Positions 8,554 to 17,091 of a DNA stretch of 64,000 nucleotides are shown piece by piece. A model generated the notes under the pieces. The model had not been told where the DNA came from. It saw only the letters and a program-made list of their open reading frames with translations, and did not search any database. The DNA lies in NCBI RefSeq assembly GCF_009725755.1, contig NZ_WNIJ01000005.1, positions 17,069 to 81,068 on the forward strand, given 5' to 3'. Origin of the DNA: Bombella sp. ESL0385. Its GTDB lineage: Bacteria; Pseudomonadota; Alphaproteobacteria; Acetobacterales; Acetobacteraceae. The first letter of the stretch is position 1, and each line of letters begins with the position of its first letter. The position numbers were made by a program, and so were the translations under genes.

Positions 8554-10175
8554 ACATATTCCAGCACCCATTCCACCTTTTGCTGGCAGCGGGGGCGTGT
8601 CTCGGCCCCCTCCTTCTCCGTTGTAGGTGACGTTAACGTCCGACCGGGACGGGAATAAACGACAATCTGGCGCGTTTCCTCCGGTGTGCCGCGGCCCATA
8701 TAAAGGTCGTCCTCCACGGCTATCTCTCCACCTGTTTGATGAAAACGCCATATCTCGGAGGCTGTATGGAGGATAATCTCCTCATCCTCGCGCTCTACCC
8801 GCACATCAGGATGAATATGGAAGCGCAACGCAAAAGGCACATCACGCTCCCCTTCCACACGCTCGCAGCCGCGTAACTCCTCCCCTGAAGGGTCTAAGAA
8901 AAGCGAGCGGGACCATATCACCCCATGAGAGGGATAATAGCCATTATGAGAGAGATGCACGGCGTCTGCTCGGCCCTCTCGCTCTTGCTGGCAGCGCACT
9001 TGTGAAGGCCGATGTGTTATATGACCACCCGCCCCAAACCCTGATGAGGACTCTCCTTCAACAATCAGGGCTGTATGGGCAGCAGACGAGCGCAAGGCGC
9101 GTTGCCATCCCCCGCCCATAGCAGAGCCACAATTTACAAATAATCGCTGCCGATGATGGGAGAACTCAAAAGACAATGTCCCCGCATGGGCCATACGGTC
9201 CAACCCGCGCGGTGGGGGTGGGGCTGCATCCACCAATAAAAGGGCCCGCCCTGCTGTAAGCCGCACAAAACCACCTTGGCTCAAACTCGAGGCAACAATG
9301 CGGTAACGTTCAGCTTGCTCTAACAAAGCGGTAATGGCTTTTGCGCCATGTTCCTGCGCGCCATTAAAGAGAGCTAGCCCCCCATCGCCATGGCAGAAAG
9401 CCCGCAATACTGCACAAGCCCGCCCTAGAGCGACAGAGACGCACTCCGGTGGCAACCATTGCAAAACACCGAACATCCCTTGAATCGCAGTAAGTTCCTG
9501 CACGCAGCGATATTGGGCCTCCGGGCTGCGCTCTGCCGCAATACCCTCCTCCCCCAACAAGCGGGTCAGCACATGGGGGAGTTGCTCCTCAAAGCGTTTG
9601 AGAAAGCCATCATAATCAGGCACCGCCATATAGACAGCTAACAACCCACGCAGAGCCGCAAGCTCCTCCCAGCCTAATGAGGAAAGAGGCAACATTGCCG
9701 AGAGCCGCCGTCCATCTTTAACCGCAGCCTCTAACACAATATGCTGTGTGTTCGCTGTAGCGGTGGAGAGGCAGAACTCATAATGCCCAAACCAATTTGC
9801 TAAACGGCGGCCTATCACCCCACCTTCCCGCGCGATGGGGTCATTAGGAGGACGGTCTGCCCATGAAGTGACCATGGAGCGCGCTAATAACCGCCCTCCA
9901 TTTGTGCCGAATGTACGAAGGTCTTTCAGCCACTCAAAGCTATACACCCACCGGCGTACATCTTCAGGCCAATTATTCTTTTGCCAAACATCCCGCATTG
10001 GCAAGCGATAGGTCTTTTGTGCAAAACGGAACACACCACCCGTCAATAAAGCGGCTTGGTCAATGTCCCCTTCTTCACGGTCTTGATACAAACAAACAGG
10101 GCCAACTTCGTCCCGCTGACGGGCTGGCAGAGAGGCACATAATAGCCGAATATACCGCCAGCAGGACCTAAACAA
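8544..10175 (-). CDS. Heparinase II/III family protein
   Basis: Predicted polysaccharide lyase-like protein of 543 aa. The N-terminal half is alpha-helical and resembles alginate lyase/heparinase toroids (WSYRVYSFEW-like segment WVYSFEWLKDL near residue 78, then NWFGHYEF). The C-terminal half has the beta-sandwich features of the Heparinase II/III-like domain (FVNCGSAMGGGWQ, RSSAAHTALIVEG, SHNGYYPSHGVIWSRSLFL). The start is a TTG at 10175 with a strong AAGGGGAG site five bases upstream; the nearby ATG overlapping the rpe stop opens a different frame that ends after seven codons. It follows rpe by 15 bp, so the two form an operon. The substrate is unknown; Acetobacteraceae homologues are usually annotated only to family level. 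Confidence 0.85.
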   Translation of the reverse strand: MFRSCWRYIRLLCASLPARQRDEVGPVCLYQDREEGDIDQAALLTGGVFRFAQKTYRLPMRDVWQKNNWPEDVRRWVYSFEWLKDLRTFGTNGGRLLARSMVTSWADRPPNDPIAREGGVIGRRLANWFGHYEFCLSTATANTQHIVLEAAVKDGRRLSAMLPLSSLGWEELAALRGLLAVYMAVPDYDGFLKRFEEQLPHVLTRLLGEEGIAAERSPEAQYRCVQELTAIQGMFGVLQWLPPECVSVALGRACAVLRAFCHGDGGLALFNGAQEHGAKAITALLEQAERYRIVASSLSQGGFVRLTAGRALLLVDAAPPPPRGLDRMAHAGTLSFEFSHHRQRLFVNCGSAMGGGWQRALRSSAAHTALIVEGESSSGFGAGGHITHRPSQVRCQQEREGRADAVHLSHNGYYPSHGVIWSRSLFLDPSGEELRGCERVEGERDVPFALRFHIHPDVRVEREDEEIILHTASEIWRFHQTGGEIAVEDDLYMGRGTPEETRQIVVYSRPGRTLTSPTTEKEGAETRPRCQQKVEWVLEYVPL

Positions 10176-10190
10176 GCCGCTCCCCTTCCA

Positions 10191-10853
10191 TCAAGCGCGG
10201 CGTGCGGGGCGGGCTACAGCGCGCATCCCCTCTATAGCGGCTTTGCGGTCACCCTTACCAAAAATAGCAGAGCCTGCCACGAGCATAGTCGCCCCGGCCT
10301 CCGTCACCAACGGGGTTGTGGTTTCATCAATCCCACCATCAACGCCTAGTGTAATATCCCGCCCGCTCCTACGGATCATCTCTGCAAGGGTGCGGATTTT
10401 AGCAAGCTGACCATGCAGGAACTTCTGCCCCCCAAAACCGGGATTAACCGTCATAACCAAAATAATATCAACCATATCCATCACTTCGGACAAAGCCTCT
10501 GGTGGGGTTGCAGGACAAATCGCCACCCCTGCTTTACAGCCTAAGGCATGGATGGTTTGCAACGTCCGATGCAGGTGAGCATTCCCCTCCACATGCACCG
10601 TAATATGGTCTGCTCCCGCTTTGGCTGTGGCTTCTAAATACGGGTCCACAGGGTCAATCATCAAATGAACATCAAACTTGGCCTGACTATGTGGCCGCAA
10701 GGCTTTAATGACGGGCATCCCAAAAGAGATATTAGGCACAAAATGCCCATCCATCACATCAAGATGCAACCACGGGGCCTCCACCACCGCGCTCATTTCC
10801 TGACGCAGATTAGAGAAATCAGCAGCAAGCAGGCTCGGTGCAATTATGGGCAT
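10191..10853 (-). CDS. rpe: Ribulose-phosphate 3-epimerase
   Basis: Interconverts ribulose-5-phosphate and xylulose-5-phosphate in the pentose phosphate pathway, the main sugar route of acetic acid bacteria. 220 aa. The start at 10853 (MPIIAPSLLAADF) fits the family; the frame runs 39 codons further upstream without homology. Motifs: the metal-ligand histidine and aspartate in LHLDVMDGHFVPN, MTVNPGFGGQKF, and the active-site aspartate in LGVDGGI. A TATAAT hexamer on the coding strand lies just upstream (10863-10868), which would give a very short leader; no clear -35 is seen. Confidence 0.95.
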   Translation of the reverse strand: MPIIAPSLLAADFSNLRQEMSAVVEAPWLHLDVMDGHFVPNISFGMPVIKALRPHSQAKFDVHLMIDPVDPYLEATAKAGADHITVHVEGNAHLHRTLQTIHALGCKAGVAICPATPPEALSEVMDMVDIILVMTVNPGFGGQKFLHGQLAKIRTLAEMIRRSGRDITLGVDGGIDETTTPLVTEAGATMLVAGSAIFGKGDRKAAIEGMRAVARPARRA

Positions 10854-10971
10854 AAGACCCCCATTATAAAAAGGACAAAACGCATAGGCTTGATATTGGC
10901 AGAAATAGGCATTTTTACAAGAGAGCCTTGCACTTGAACAAAAGGGCCTTTCTCTGCTAACGAAGAGCACA

Positions 10972-11066
10972 TGTTCCGAGGGGTGCCTTCATCTGCAAGG
11001 CTGAGAGGATGGGCAAGGCCATCCAACCCTTTGAACCTGATCCGGTTCGTACCGGCGAAGGGACAG
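10972..11066 (+). ncRNA. TPP (THI element) riboswitch
   Basis: Shows the conserved thiamine pyrophosphate aptamer elements in order: GGGGTGCC at about 10980, the pyrimidine-sensing CTGAGA at 11001-11006, ACCCTTTGAACCTGATC at 11026-11042, a GGTTCGTACC hairpin and the closing CGAAGGGA at 11056-11063. P1 can form between TGTTCC (10972-10977) and GGGACA (11061-11066). It ends about 90 bp before the TonB receptor start, which has its own GAAGGTGAAG ribosome site. It should switch the downstream receptor-kinase-permease operon off when TPP is plentiful. Whether it acts on transcription or translation was not resolved. Confidence 0.95.
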
Positions 11067-11158
11067 GAAAATAGCATGGATGGAACACCCCCATCTTCCC
11101 CTGAACTAACGCCAGCCCAGCGAACCTTCCCTATCGACCTCTCGAAGGTGAAGATTCT

Positions 11159-13546
11159 ATGCGCTTATCTTTTTCTGGCTTGCGGGCCCTCCTCTTACTC
11201 CCCTTATGTTGCCCCAGCTTAGCCTTGGCTGAGGAGCAAACAAAAGGCCAACAGACGCACACGCACACACCAACACATCCCACCACCTCACATCCCCATG
11301 ATGTGCAGGCAAAAGAGGTGGAATATATCACCACCCATGCCACAACGGAGGTCACCCAACGCGGTGGGGGGTTAATCCGCCCTCAACATGGCACGCAATC
11401 CATCAGTGAGGTGGGCCGTAGCTATATGGATGTACAAGCCCCTACGGCTTCGGCTTTTCAGCTTGTCTCCATTTTACCCGGTGCAAATGTTGCTACCTCC
11501 GACCCTTTTGGCATTTCCCCTAATACGAATATCAGTGTCCGTGGGCTAAATGGGGATGCTATTGGCTATGTCTTAGAGGGTATGCCCCTCAATGATATTG
11601 CCTCTTATGGTGGGTATCCCAACCAATTTGCTGATACAGAGAATTACAGCACTGCTGGGCTGCAACAAGGCTCCTCCGACCTGGATAGCCCCGTCCTCAA
11701 TGCCGCTGGGGGGGTGATGAAACTCTCCTTCCTAGACCCGGCCTTTAAACCCGGCGGGTTTGCCTCTTTCTCATATGGCTCTTTTAACACGCGGCGCGGC
11801 TTCCTCCGGCTTGAGACAGGCGAGATTGGTCATAGTGGCGTCCGCGGCTTTGCCTCTTACTCCAACACCCATACTGATAATTGGCGCAGCGGCGGGTACG
11901 ATACCCGCCAGCATATTGACTTCAAGCTCCTTAAAGAATGGGGGCAGGACAATCGCGCAAGCCTTGTTGGGTCATGGAACAGGGCCATCACCAGCTATTA
12001 TCCCTTCACGTCCCTCAAGGATTGGAAAACATACGGCACCCATAGCGGTGCCCTTACCCACCATTATGAACCCGGCGATAATAGCTATAATTACTGGCGG
12101 CTTTCCCGCGACCCAGAGGAAACGCTCTATGTCGGTGCGCCTGTGCATCTGCGCTTTAACCAGCGTTATAGTTTTGACATCACCCCTTATGCTCAAAGTG
12201 CTTATGGTAACTTCCCGTACGGCTCCCAGCTCTCTGGTACAGGCAATTATTATGGCACCCTGCCTGTCTCTTCCCTCCCTTTAACCGATAATCAAACCGT
12301 CCGTTCCGAATACACGCAGCGTAGCTATCGCGCTGGGGTGAATATGGCCTTCCATGCCCGGTATAAATGGAATGATTTCGTCATGGGTTATTGGTATGAC
12401 TACTCCGATGATAACCAACGCCAGCCCTTTACCACCGTTAATGATGATGGAAGTTCGGCCAATATTTGGGGCGATAAACGGCGTGACCGTGTGCTAATGC
12501 CCAATGGTAACCCTTACCTTGCGGGGGCCTTTCATACTATGTCGCAGGTCAATGCGCTGTATATAGGCGACCATATCTCCCTCATGCAGGATAGATTAGC
12601 GATGGATATTGGCTTTAAAGAGGTCATGATGCATCGTTGGGGAACAAATGACGTCCCCGGCCCTCAGCGGACCATCTCTAGTAATAAAGCCGAACCACTG
12701 CCGCGCTTTGGCATGAGGTGGAACTTTACCAAGCAGGACCAGATCTTCCTCAACGTCAACACCAATTTCCGCGCCCCAACAGCCTCCAGCTATTACAACC
12801 AATATGCTGGGACAGATGCGAATGGCAACGCCAATGGCTCCCTCAGCAAAGCGGGGACAAACCATCTTAAAAATGAATATTCCATCGCAGAGGAGTTCGG
12901 CTATCGCCGTACGGGGGAATGGATTACTGCGAGCGTGACCTTCTTTAACTACAATTTCCGCAATCGGCAGATTAAAACAGGGGAGCCCAATAACCCCAAT
13001 ATCTCCACCTCCATCAATGCGGGGAAACAAACCTCACGCGGGGTAGATGTAGAGATTGGCACACGCCCTTGGCATCATCTCAGCCCCTATGCCTCTTTTG
13101 AATATCTCCATGCCACCATCGATAGTAACATTGCCGCTAGGGGGGACCTCCTCCCTACAGCAGGCAAAACGGCTATCCGTAGCCCTCATTTCCAAGCGGG
13201 AGCGGGGTTACGCTATGATGATGGACACTTCTTCAGCATGGTGACGATGCATTATATGAGCCACCAATATGCCACCTTTATGAATGATGAGCGCATCCCT
13301 GCCATCATGACGGCAGACCTTGCTTTGGGGTACCGCTTTAACAATATCGGCGTACTCCAAAAACCCACCTTGCGCCTGAACCTGAGCAATTTAAGCAATC
13401 AACGTTACCTCTCTGGTATTAACAGCACCGCTTTTAACGCTCATACGACAACCGGCCTGCATGGGACGCGCATTAAAGGCTCCAGCCCTGATTACTTCAT
13501 CGGCAGTCCCTTTGCCGCCCTTGCAAGCTTTACAGCGGGGTTTTGA
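11159..13546 (+). CDS. TonB-dependent outer membrane receptor, probably for thiamine
   Basis: 795 aa. Signal peptide of about 24 residues ending ALA, then a His/Thr/Pro-rich linker (residues 30-45, many HTHTPTH-like steps) and a plug domain (about residues 75-190, with NISVRGLNGDAIGYVLEG). A long beta-barrel follows and ends in SFTAGF, with the terminal aromatic residue typical of outer membrane proteins. The substrate is inferred from the TPP riboswitch upstream and the PnuT-like permease two genes downstream, not from the receptor itself. The His-rich linker might bind metal, but this could be incidental. First gene of a three-gene operon; the next ORF starts 3 bp after the stop. Confidence 0.9.
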   Translation: MRLSFSGLRALLLLPLCCPSLALAEEQTKGQQTHTHTPTHPTTSHPHDVQAKEVEYITTHATTEVTQRGGGLIRPQHGTQSISEVGRSYMDVQAPTASAFQLVSILPGANVATSDPFGISPNTNISVRGLNGDAIGYVLEGMPLNDIASYGGYPNQFADTENYSTAGLQQGSSDLDSPVLNAAGGVMKLSFLDPAFKPGGFASFSYGSFNTRRGFLRLETGEIGHSGVRGFASYSNTHTDNWRSGGYDTRQHIDFKLLKEWGQDNRASLVGSWNRAITSYYPFTSLKDWKTYGTHSGALTHHYEPGDNSYNYWRLSRDPEETLYVGAPVHLRFNQRYSFDITPYAQSAYGNFPYGSQLSGTGNYYGTLPVSSLPLTDNQTVRSEYTQRSYRAGVNMAFHARYKWNDFVMGYWYDYSDDNQRQPFTTVNDDGSSANIWGDKRRDRVLMPNGNPYLAGAFHTMSQVNALYIGDHISLMQDRLAMDIGFKEVMMHRWGTNDVPGPQRTISSNKAEPLPRFGMRWNFTKQDQIFLNVNTNFRAPTASSYYNQYAGTDANGNANGSLSKAGTNHLKNEYSIAEEFGYRRTGEWITASVTFFNYNFRNRQIKTGEPNNPNISTSINAGKQTSRGVDVEIGTRPWHHLSPYASFEYLHATIDSNIAARGDLLPTAGKTAIRSPHFQAGAGLRYDDGHFFSMVTMHYMSHQYATFMNDERIPAIMTADLALGYRFNNIGVLQKPTLRLNLSNLSNQRYLSGINSTAFNAHTTTGLHGTRIKGSSPDYFIGSPFAALASFTAGF

Positions 13547-13548
13547 GC

Positions 13549-14673
13549 ATGTCTGCACGCCCCCTTGGCTTAGAGAGCGGCTATAATAGCTGTGTGTGGC
13601 CCGCCCTTACGCGCGCTGATGTAGCAACTCTCTTGCCTCATTGGGGCATGCATCCCGCTAACGATCCTATCCTCTGGCATAGCCAGCGGCCCTTTTCTGC
13701 CTCGGCCATCATCGCGTTGCAGGATGGCCAGCATATTTTCCTCAAACGGCATGGGCGGGCTTTGCGCTCCGCCCGCACAGTGACAGAGGAACATCGCTTT
13801 GCCCAACATCTCGCAGCGCAAGGGCTAGCCGTATGCGCCCCACTCCCCATGGAGGATGGCACCACCGCCAAAGCAGAAGGGCATTATGTTTATGAGGCCT
13901 TTCCCCTCTTTACCGAGCACGATGCTTATCGCGGGCTTGAATCATGGCGGCCTTATAAAAGCACGCCCCAAGCGGACTCTAGCGGGCGGCTCCTTGCCCA
14001 ATTACATCACGCTAGTGCGGGGTATGACGCGCCCCCGCGCCATAATCCCCCCCTCACCTCCATCCGCCATCCCCTGCTCGGGCCATCCTTAGACGATACA
14101 CTCCTCCCTTGGGCAGCACAGCAAAAGGGCCTTACATCACTTTACTCCCTTGAGGATGTACGCTCTGACGTTCTGCCCCTTTTAGAGCCATTTCATCAGA
14201 CCTTACGCCCCCTCTTACCGCATGACCGCCCCCTTTGGGGACATGGTGATTGGCATGGGGCAAATCTCTTATGGCAGAATGAGGGGCAAGACCTCACCGC
14301 CGTGCGTATCTTCGATTTCGGCATGTGTGACCAAACCAGTGCCGCTTTTGACCTCGCCGTGGCGATAGAGCGTAGCTTCATTAGCTGGCTCGCCCCTGAC
14401 GGCTCCCCCACCGTGCATGAGGAGCAGCTACGCGCCTTCCTCCACGCTTATGATGCCCAACGCCCAAGAAGCCTCGTAGAACGACACCTCACAGCACGCT
14501 GGCTCCCCCTCTGCCATGTGACCTTTGCCCTCTCTGAAACGGCTTATTACGGCCATACGCTCCATAACCAAGCAGCGGCAGAGATTTCTTGGCGGGATTA
14601 TCTCATCGGCCATGCAGAATGGTTCCATTCCCCCACAGGGCGTACCCTCCTAAACATGTTGGAGGCATGTTAA
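13549..14673 (+). CDS. Aminoglycoside/choline kinase-like phosphotransferase, probable thiamine kinase
   Basis: 374 aa protein of the APH/ChoK/ThiK fold. The Brenner motif HGDWHGANLLW starts at His232 with catalytic Asp234 and Asn239, followed by the metal-binding IFDFGMCD. The N lobe contains FLKRH, the likely ATP lysine. The start is the ATG at 13549, just after the receptor stop codon. The ATG of the next permease gene follows the TAA directly. Because the operon is under a TPP riboswitch, the likeliest substrate is thiamine, trapping it inside the cell as thiamine monophosphate. A different alcohol (for example a thiamine precursor) cannot be excluded. Longer than E. coli ThiK. Confidence 0.75.
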   Translation: MSARPLGLESGYNSCVWPALTRADVATLLPHWGMHPANDPILWHSQRPFSASAIIALQDGQHIFLKRHGRALRSARTVTEEHRFAQHLAAQGLAVCAPLPMEDGTTAKAEGHYVYEAFPLFTEHDAYRGLESWRPYKSTPQADSSGRLLAQLHHASAGYDAPPRHNPPLTSIRHPLLGPSLDDTLLPWAAQQKGLTSLYSLEDVRSDVLPLLEPFHQTLRPLLPHDRPLWGHGDWHGANLLWQNEGQDLTAVRIFDFGMCDQTSAAFDLAVAIERSFISWLAPDGSPTVHEEQLRAFLHAYDAQRPRSLVERHLTARWLPLCHVTFALSETAYYGHTLHNQAAAEISWRDYLIGHAEWFHSPTGRTLLNMLEAC

Positions 14674-15213
14674 ATGATGGAGCTTATCGCTGCATGCTTT
14701 AGTGCAAGTGGGGTATGGCTAACCGCCCAACGCTGCCTCATCGGCTGGCCAATTTCCCTCCTAGCGACCTTTCTTTATGGCTGGGTCTTTTTCCATGCCC
14801 GCCTTTATGCCGATACCATATTGCAAGGGGTGTTTAGCCTCACCATCCTTTATGGCTGGGCTTTATGGGCACGGGATAAAGCACGGCAAAACACCCTCCC
14901 GCCCCAGCCGCTGGCCCTCAAAAAAGCCATCATAGAGACGCTTGGCTTTTTTATCCTCTCCACCTTATGGGTTATAGCCCTGCGCTGTTGGAGTGACGAC
15001 CCAGCCCCCCTCCTTGATGGCGGCCTAAGCGGGGCCAGCTTACTCGCCCAATTATGGACCGCACGGCGGCACCGCATAAGCTGGCTGCTCTGGGCAGGGA
15101 TTGATGTAATTTATACAGGGCTTTTCTTCAGCCGTTCGCTCAGCATTACCGCTTTGCTTTACGGGGGCTATACCCTTCTCGGCCTCTATGGCTATTGGCG
15201 GTGGAAGGCCTAA
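14674..15213 (+). CDS. pnuT: PnuC/PnuT-family vitamin permease (probable thiamine transporter)
   Basis: 179 aa inner membrane protein with about six to seven hydrophobic segments and the PnuC-family signature (GWPISLLATFLYGWVFF, RLYADTILQ, and a C-terminal GLYGYWRWK). PnuC proteins take up nicotinamide riboside by facilitated diffusion. Homologues sitting next to TPP riboswitches and TonB receptors are assigned to thiamine (PnuT), and both are present here. Facilitated diffusion requires phosphorylation to trap the substrate, which fits the kinase gene immediately upstream. The start is ATG 14674, directly abutting the kinase TAA; an ATG one codon later is equally possible. Confidence 0.85.
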   Translation: MMELIAACFSASGVWLTAQRCLIGWPISLLATFLYGWVFFHARLYADTILQGVFSLTILYGWALWARDKARQNTLPPQPLALKKAIIETLGFFILSTLWVIALRCWSDDPAPLLDGGLSGASLLAQLWTARRHRISWLLWAGIDVIYTGLFFSRSLSITALLYGGYTLLGLYGYWRWKA

Positions 15214-15227
15214 AAAGCGACGACCCT

Positions 15228-15587
15228 TTATTGGGTCATCCGGTCCAGCTCCTCAGGGGTGAGACGCTGAATCCGCACCGCTTTACCTGTGGAATCATAA
15301 TAGACAATCGCCGCACCGCGCCGCTCGGCATAGCCATCAGGCACGCCACTCTTTTTACGAAAAATCAACCGCCCATGCTCTGGCTGAATCGTCACCTCAT
15401 CCCCGCGTGGGACAAAATGGAACATGCTGTAATCAGCATGAACACGCGGCAAGCTGGTTTTGGGCATGGGCTTACGCACAACACTATCTAGCCCATCAGC
15501 CCCATCATCAGCATAACTAAGCCCCGCACTGCCTATCATCAGAGCCATCAGCCCTAGCCCTAAACCGAGCGTCTTTACCAAACCCAT
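15228..15587 (-). CDS. Small secreted protein of unknown function at the end of the efflux operon
   Basis: 119 aa. The start at 15587 is chosen because of a GGAGAGAGG site and because it opens a standard signal peptide (MGLVKTLGLGLGLMALMIG...LSYA, cleavage about residue 26). The mature part is about 93 residues, charged, with no cysteine and no motif I recognise; it ends with a short helical LTPEELDRMTQ. It starts 38 bp after the NodT-like gene on the same strand, so it is probably the last gene of the RND operon and acts in the periplasm. A role in the efflux system is inference from position only. Confidence 0.7.
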   Translation of the reverse strand: MGLVKTLGLGLGLMALMIGSAGLSYADDGADGLDSVVRKPMPKTSLPRVHADYSMFHFVPRGDEVTIQPEHGRLIFRKKSGVPDGYAERRGAAIVYYDSTGKAVRIQRLTPEELDRMTQ

Positions 15588-15624
15588 TGCCTCTCTCCTC
15601 ACCCACCGCAATGCGGCGCGTACG

Positions 15625-17091
15625 TTACTTCTGCCCTTGGCTCTTACGGCTCCACCCCCCACCTAATGCACGATAGAGGGTTACCATATTTTGGAACCGT
15701 GCCGCCTCCACAACAATACGGCTCTGCTGGGCTTGGTAAAGCTGACGCTCCTGCACCAAGGTGGTTAGATAATTATCGATCCCCGCATGATAGCGCATCC
15801 GGGCGAGGTCGTAAGCCCGTTGGGTTTGTGTCTCTAAAACAACCATATGTTCATCTTGCCGGCGATAAGTCTCCCGCGCTGTCAACGCATCGGATACTTC
15901 TCGAAATGCCGATTGCACGGCTTTTTGATATTGCGCCACATTCTGCGCAAGCCGTGCTTTTGCTGTCCGTAAGTTCCCCTGATTCACACCCCATGTGAGC
16001 AAGGGGATGCTTATATTAGGGGAGACACCCCATGTTTCTGCCAAATGGCTAAAGAGCTTGCGAAATTGCAGCGAGCTTGTCCCCTCATTCGCTGTAAGGG
16101 TTACCCGTGGGAAAAAGGCCGCCCGCGCCGCACCAACGGAGGCATTCGCCCCCAATAGCAGATGCTCTGCAGCCATAATATCAGGCCGTTGCTCTAAAAG
16201 GTCGGACGGCAAACCCGCCGGTAATTCCGCAATCATCGTTTGTCGGCCCATCGGCAAAGCCGGGGGCAGATTCGCCGGCAAGGGCGTGCCGACTAAAAGT
16301 TGTAAGGAATGTTCATCATCAGCAACGGCCCGCGTCTCTTTCTCCTCATCAGAGCGTGCTTGCTCTAACTCCGCCGCACTTTGGGCGAGAGTGAGCGCAT
16401 CTAACTCATCATGCTTAAACTTAAGGTCATTCAACCGCCATGTATCGGCCCGCGTCCGCGCTGTATTGCGCGCAAGGTCTAGCAATCGCTTATCAGCCAA
16501 CCATTGAATATACGTGCTTGCCACCTGCGAAACTGTCGTCAGCCACAGGTTACGCAGATTCTCAGCCGCACTTAATGTTTGCTCCTGCTGGGCGCGCGCC
16601 ATATTGCGAATACGCCCCCATAGGTCAATCTCGTAAGATGAGAACCCAATGGATGTCTGATAAAAACGCAATGTAGAAATTGAGCGACCAGAACCCGGCG
16701 CAAAGGCAAAGCCCGCCGTATCCGATGGCCCCACATATTGGGCTCCCCCACCAGCCGAAATGGTCGGGAAAAGGGCGGCATTCTGTACTTGATACTGCCC
16801 ACGCTCTGCCGCGACTGCCGCCATCTGCGCGGCGAGGTCTCGGTTATTGGTCAAAGCCAGAGTGATAAGGGCCTTTAAGCGGGGGTCTGTAAAGAAATCC
16901 TCCCACCCAAGGTCGGAGACACGCTGATGTACCGGCTGGCCAGGCTTTAACTCCGCATCGGCTGGGTATTTCTGCGCAACGGCGGGGTCTGGGCGGTGAT
17001 ATTTCGGGGATAAATTGCACGAGGCAAGCAGCATACTGCCCACAGCCATCACCCCGTAAGTGAGGCTCCGTTTTGTGCTATAAAGGCTCAT
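15625..17091 (-). CDS. NodT-family outer membrane efflux lipoprotein
   Basis: Outer membrane channel (TolC-like) of a tripartite pump, 488 aa. It has a lipoprotein signal with lipobox LLASC (Cys about residue 25) and then NLSPKYHRPDP, the usual opening of this family. Two outer-membrane-efflux repeats follow, each rich in helical Ala/Gln/Leu segments (for example LAAQMAAVAAERGQYQ and TARTRADTWRLN). The pattern RMRYHAGIDNYLTTLVQERQLY in the C-terminal repeat is typical. Its ATG overlaps the end of the RND permease gene by 4 bp, so the three pump parts are translationally linked. Confidence 0.93.
   Translation of the reverse strand: MSLYSTKRSLTYGVMAVGSMLLASCNLSPKYHRPDPAVAQKYPADAELKPGQPVHQRVSDLGWEDFFTDPRLKALITLALTNNRDLAAQMAAVAAERGQYQVQNAALFPTISAGGGAQYVGPSDTAGFAFAPGSGRSISTLRFYQTSIGFSSYEIDLWGRIRNMARAQQEQTLSAAENLRNLWLTTVSQVASTYIQWLADKRLLDLARNTARTRADTWRLNDLKFKHDELDALTLAQSAAELEQARSDEEKETRAVADDEHSLQLLVGTPLPANLPPALPMGRQTMIAELPAGLPSDLLEQRPDIMAAEHLLLGANASVGAARAAFFPRVTLTANEGTSSLQFRKLFSHLAETWGVSPNISIPLLTWGVNQGNLRTAKARLAQNVAQYQKAVQSAFREVSDALTARETYRRQDEHMVVLETQTQRAYDLARMRYHAGIDNYLTTLVQERQLYQAQQSRIVVEAARFQNMVTLYRALGGGWSRKSQGQK

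Noticed and set aside
10971..11222. Possible short reading frame across the TPP riboswitch and receptor start
   Set aside because: It runs through the aptamer and overlaps the receptor signal peptide in another frame, with no own ribosome site.
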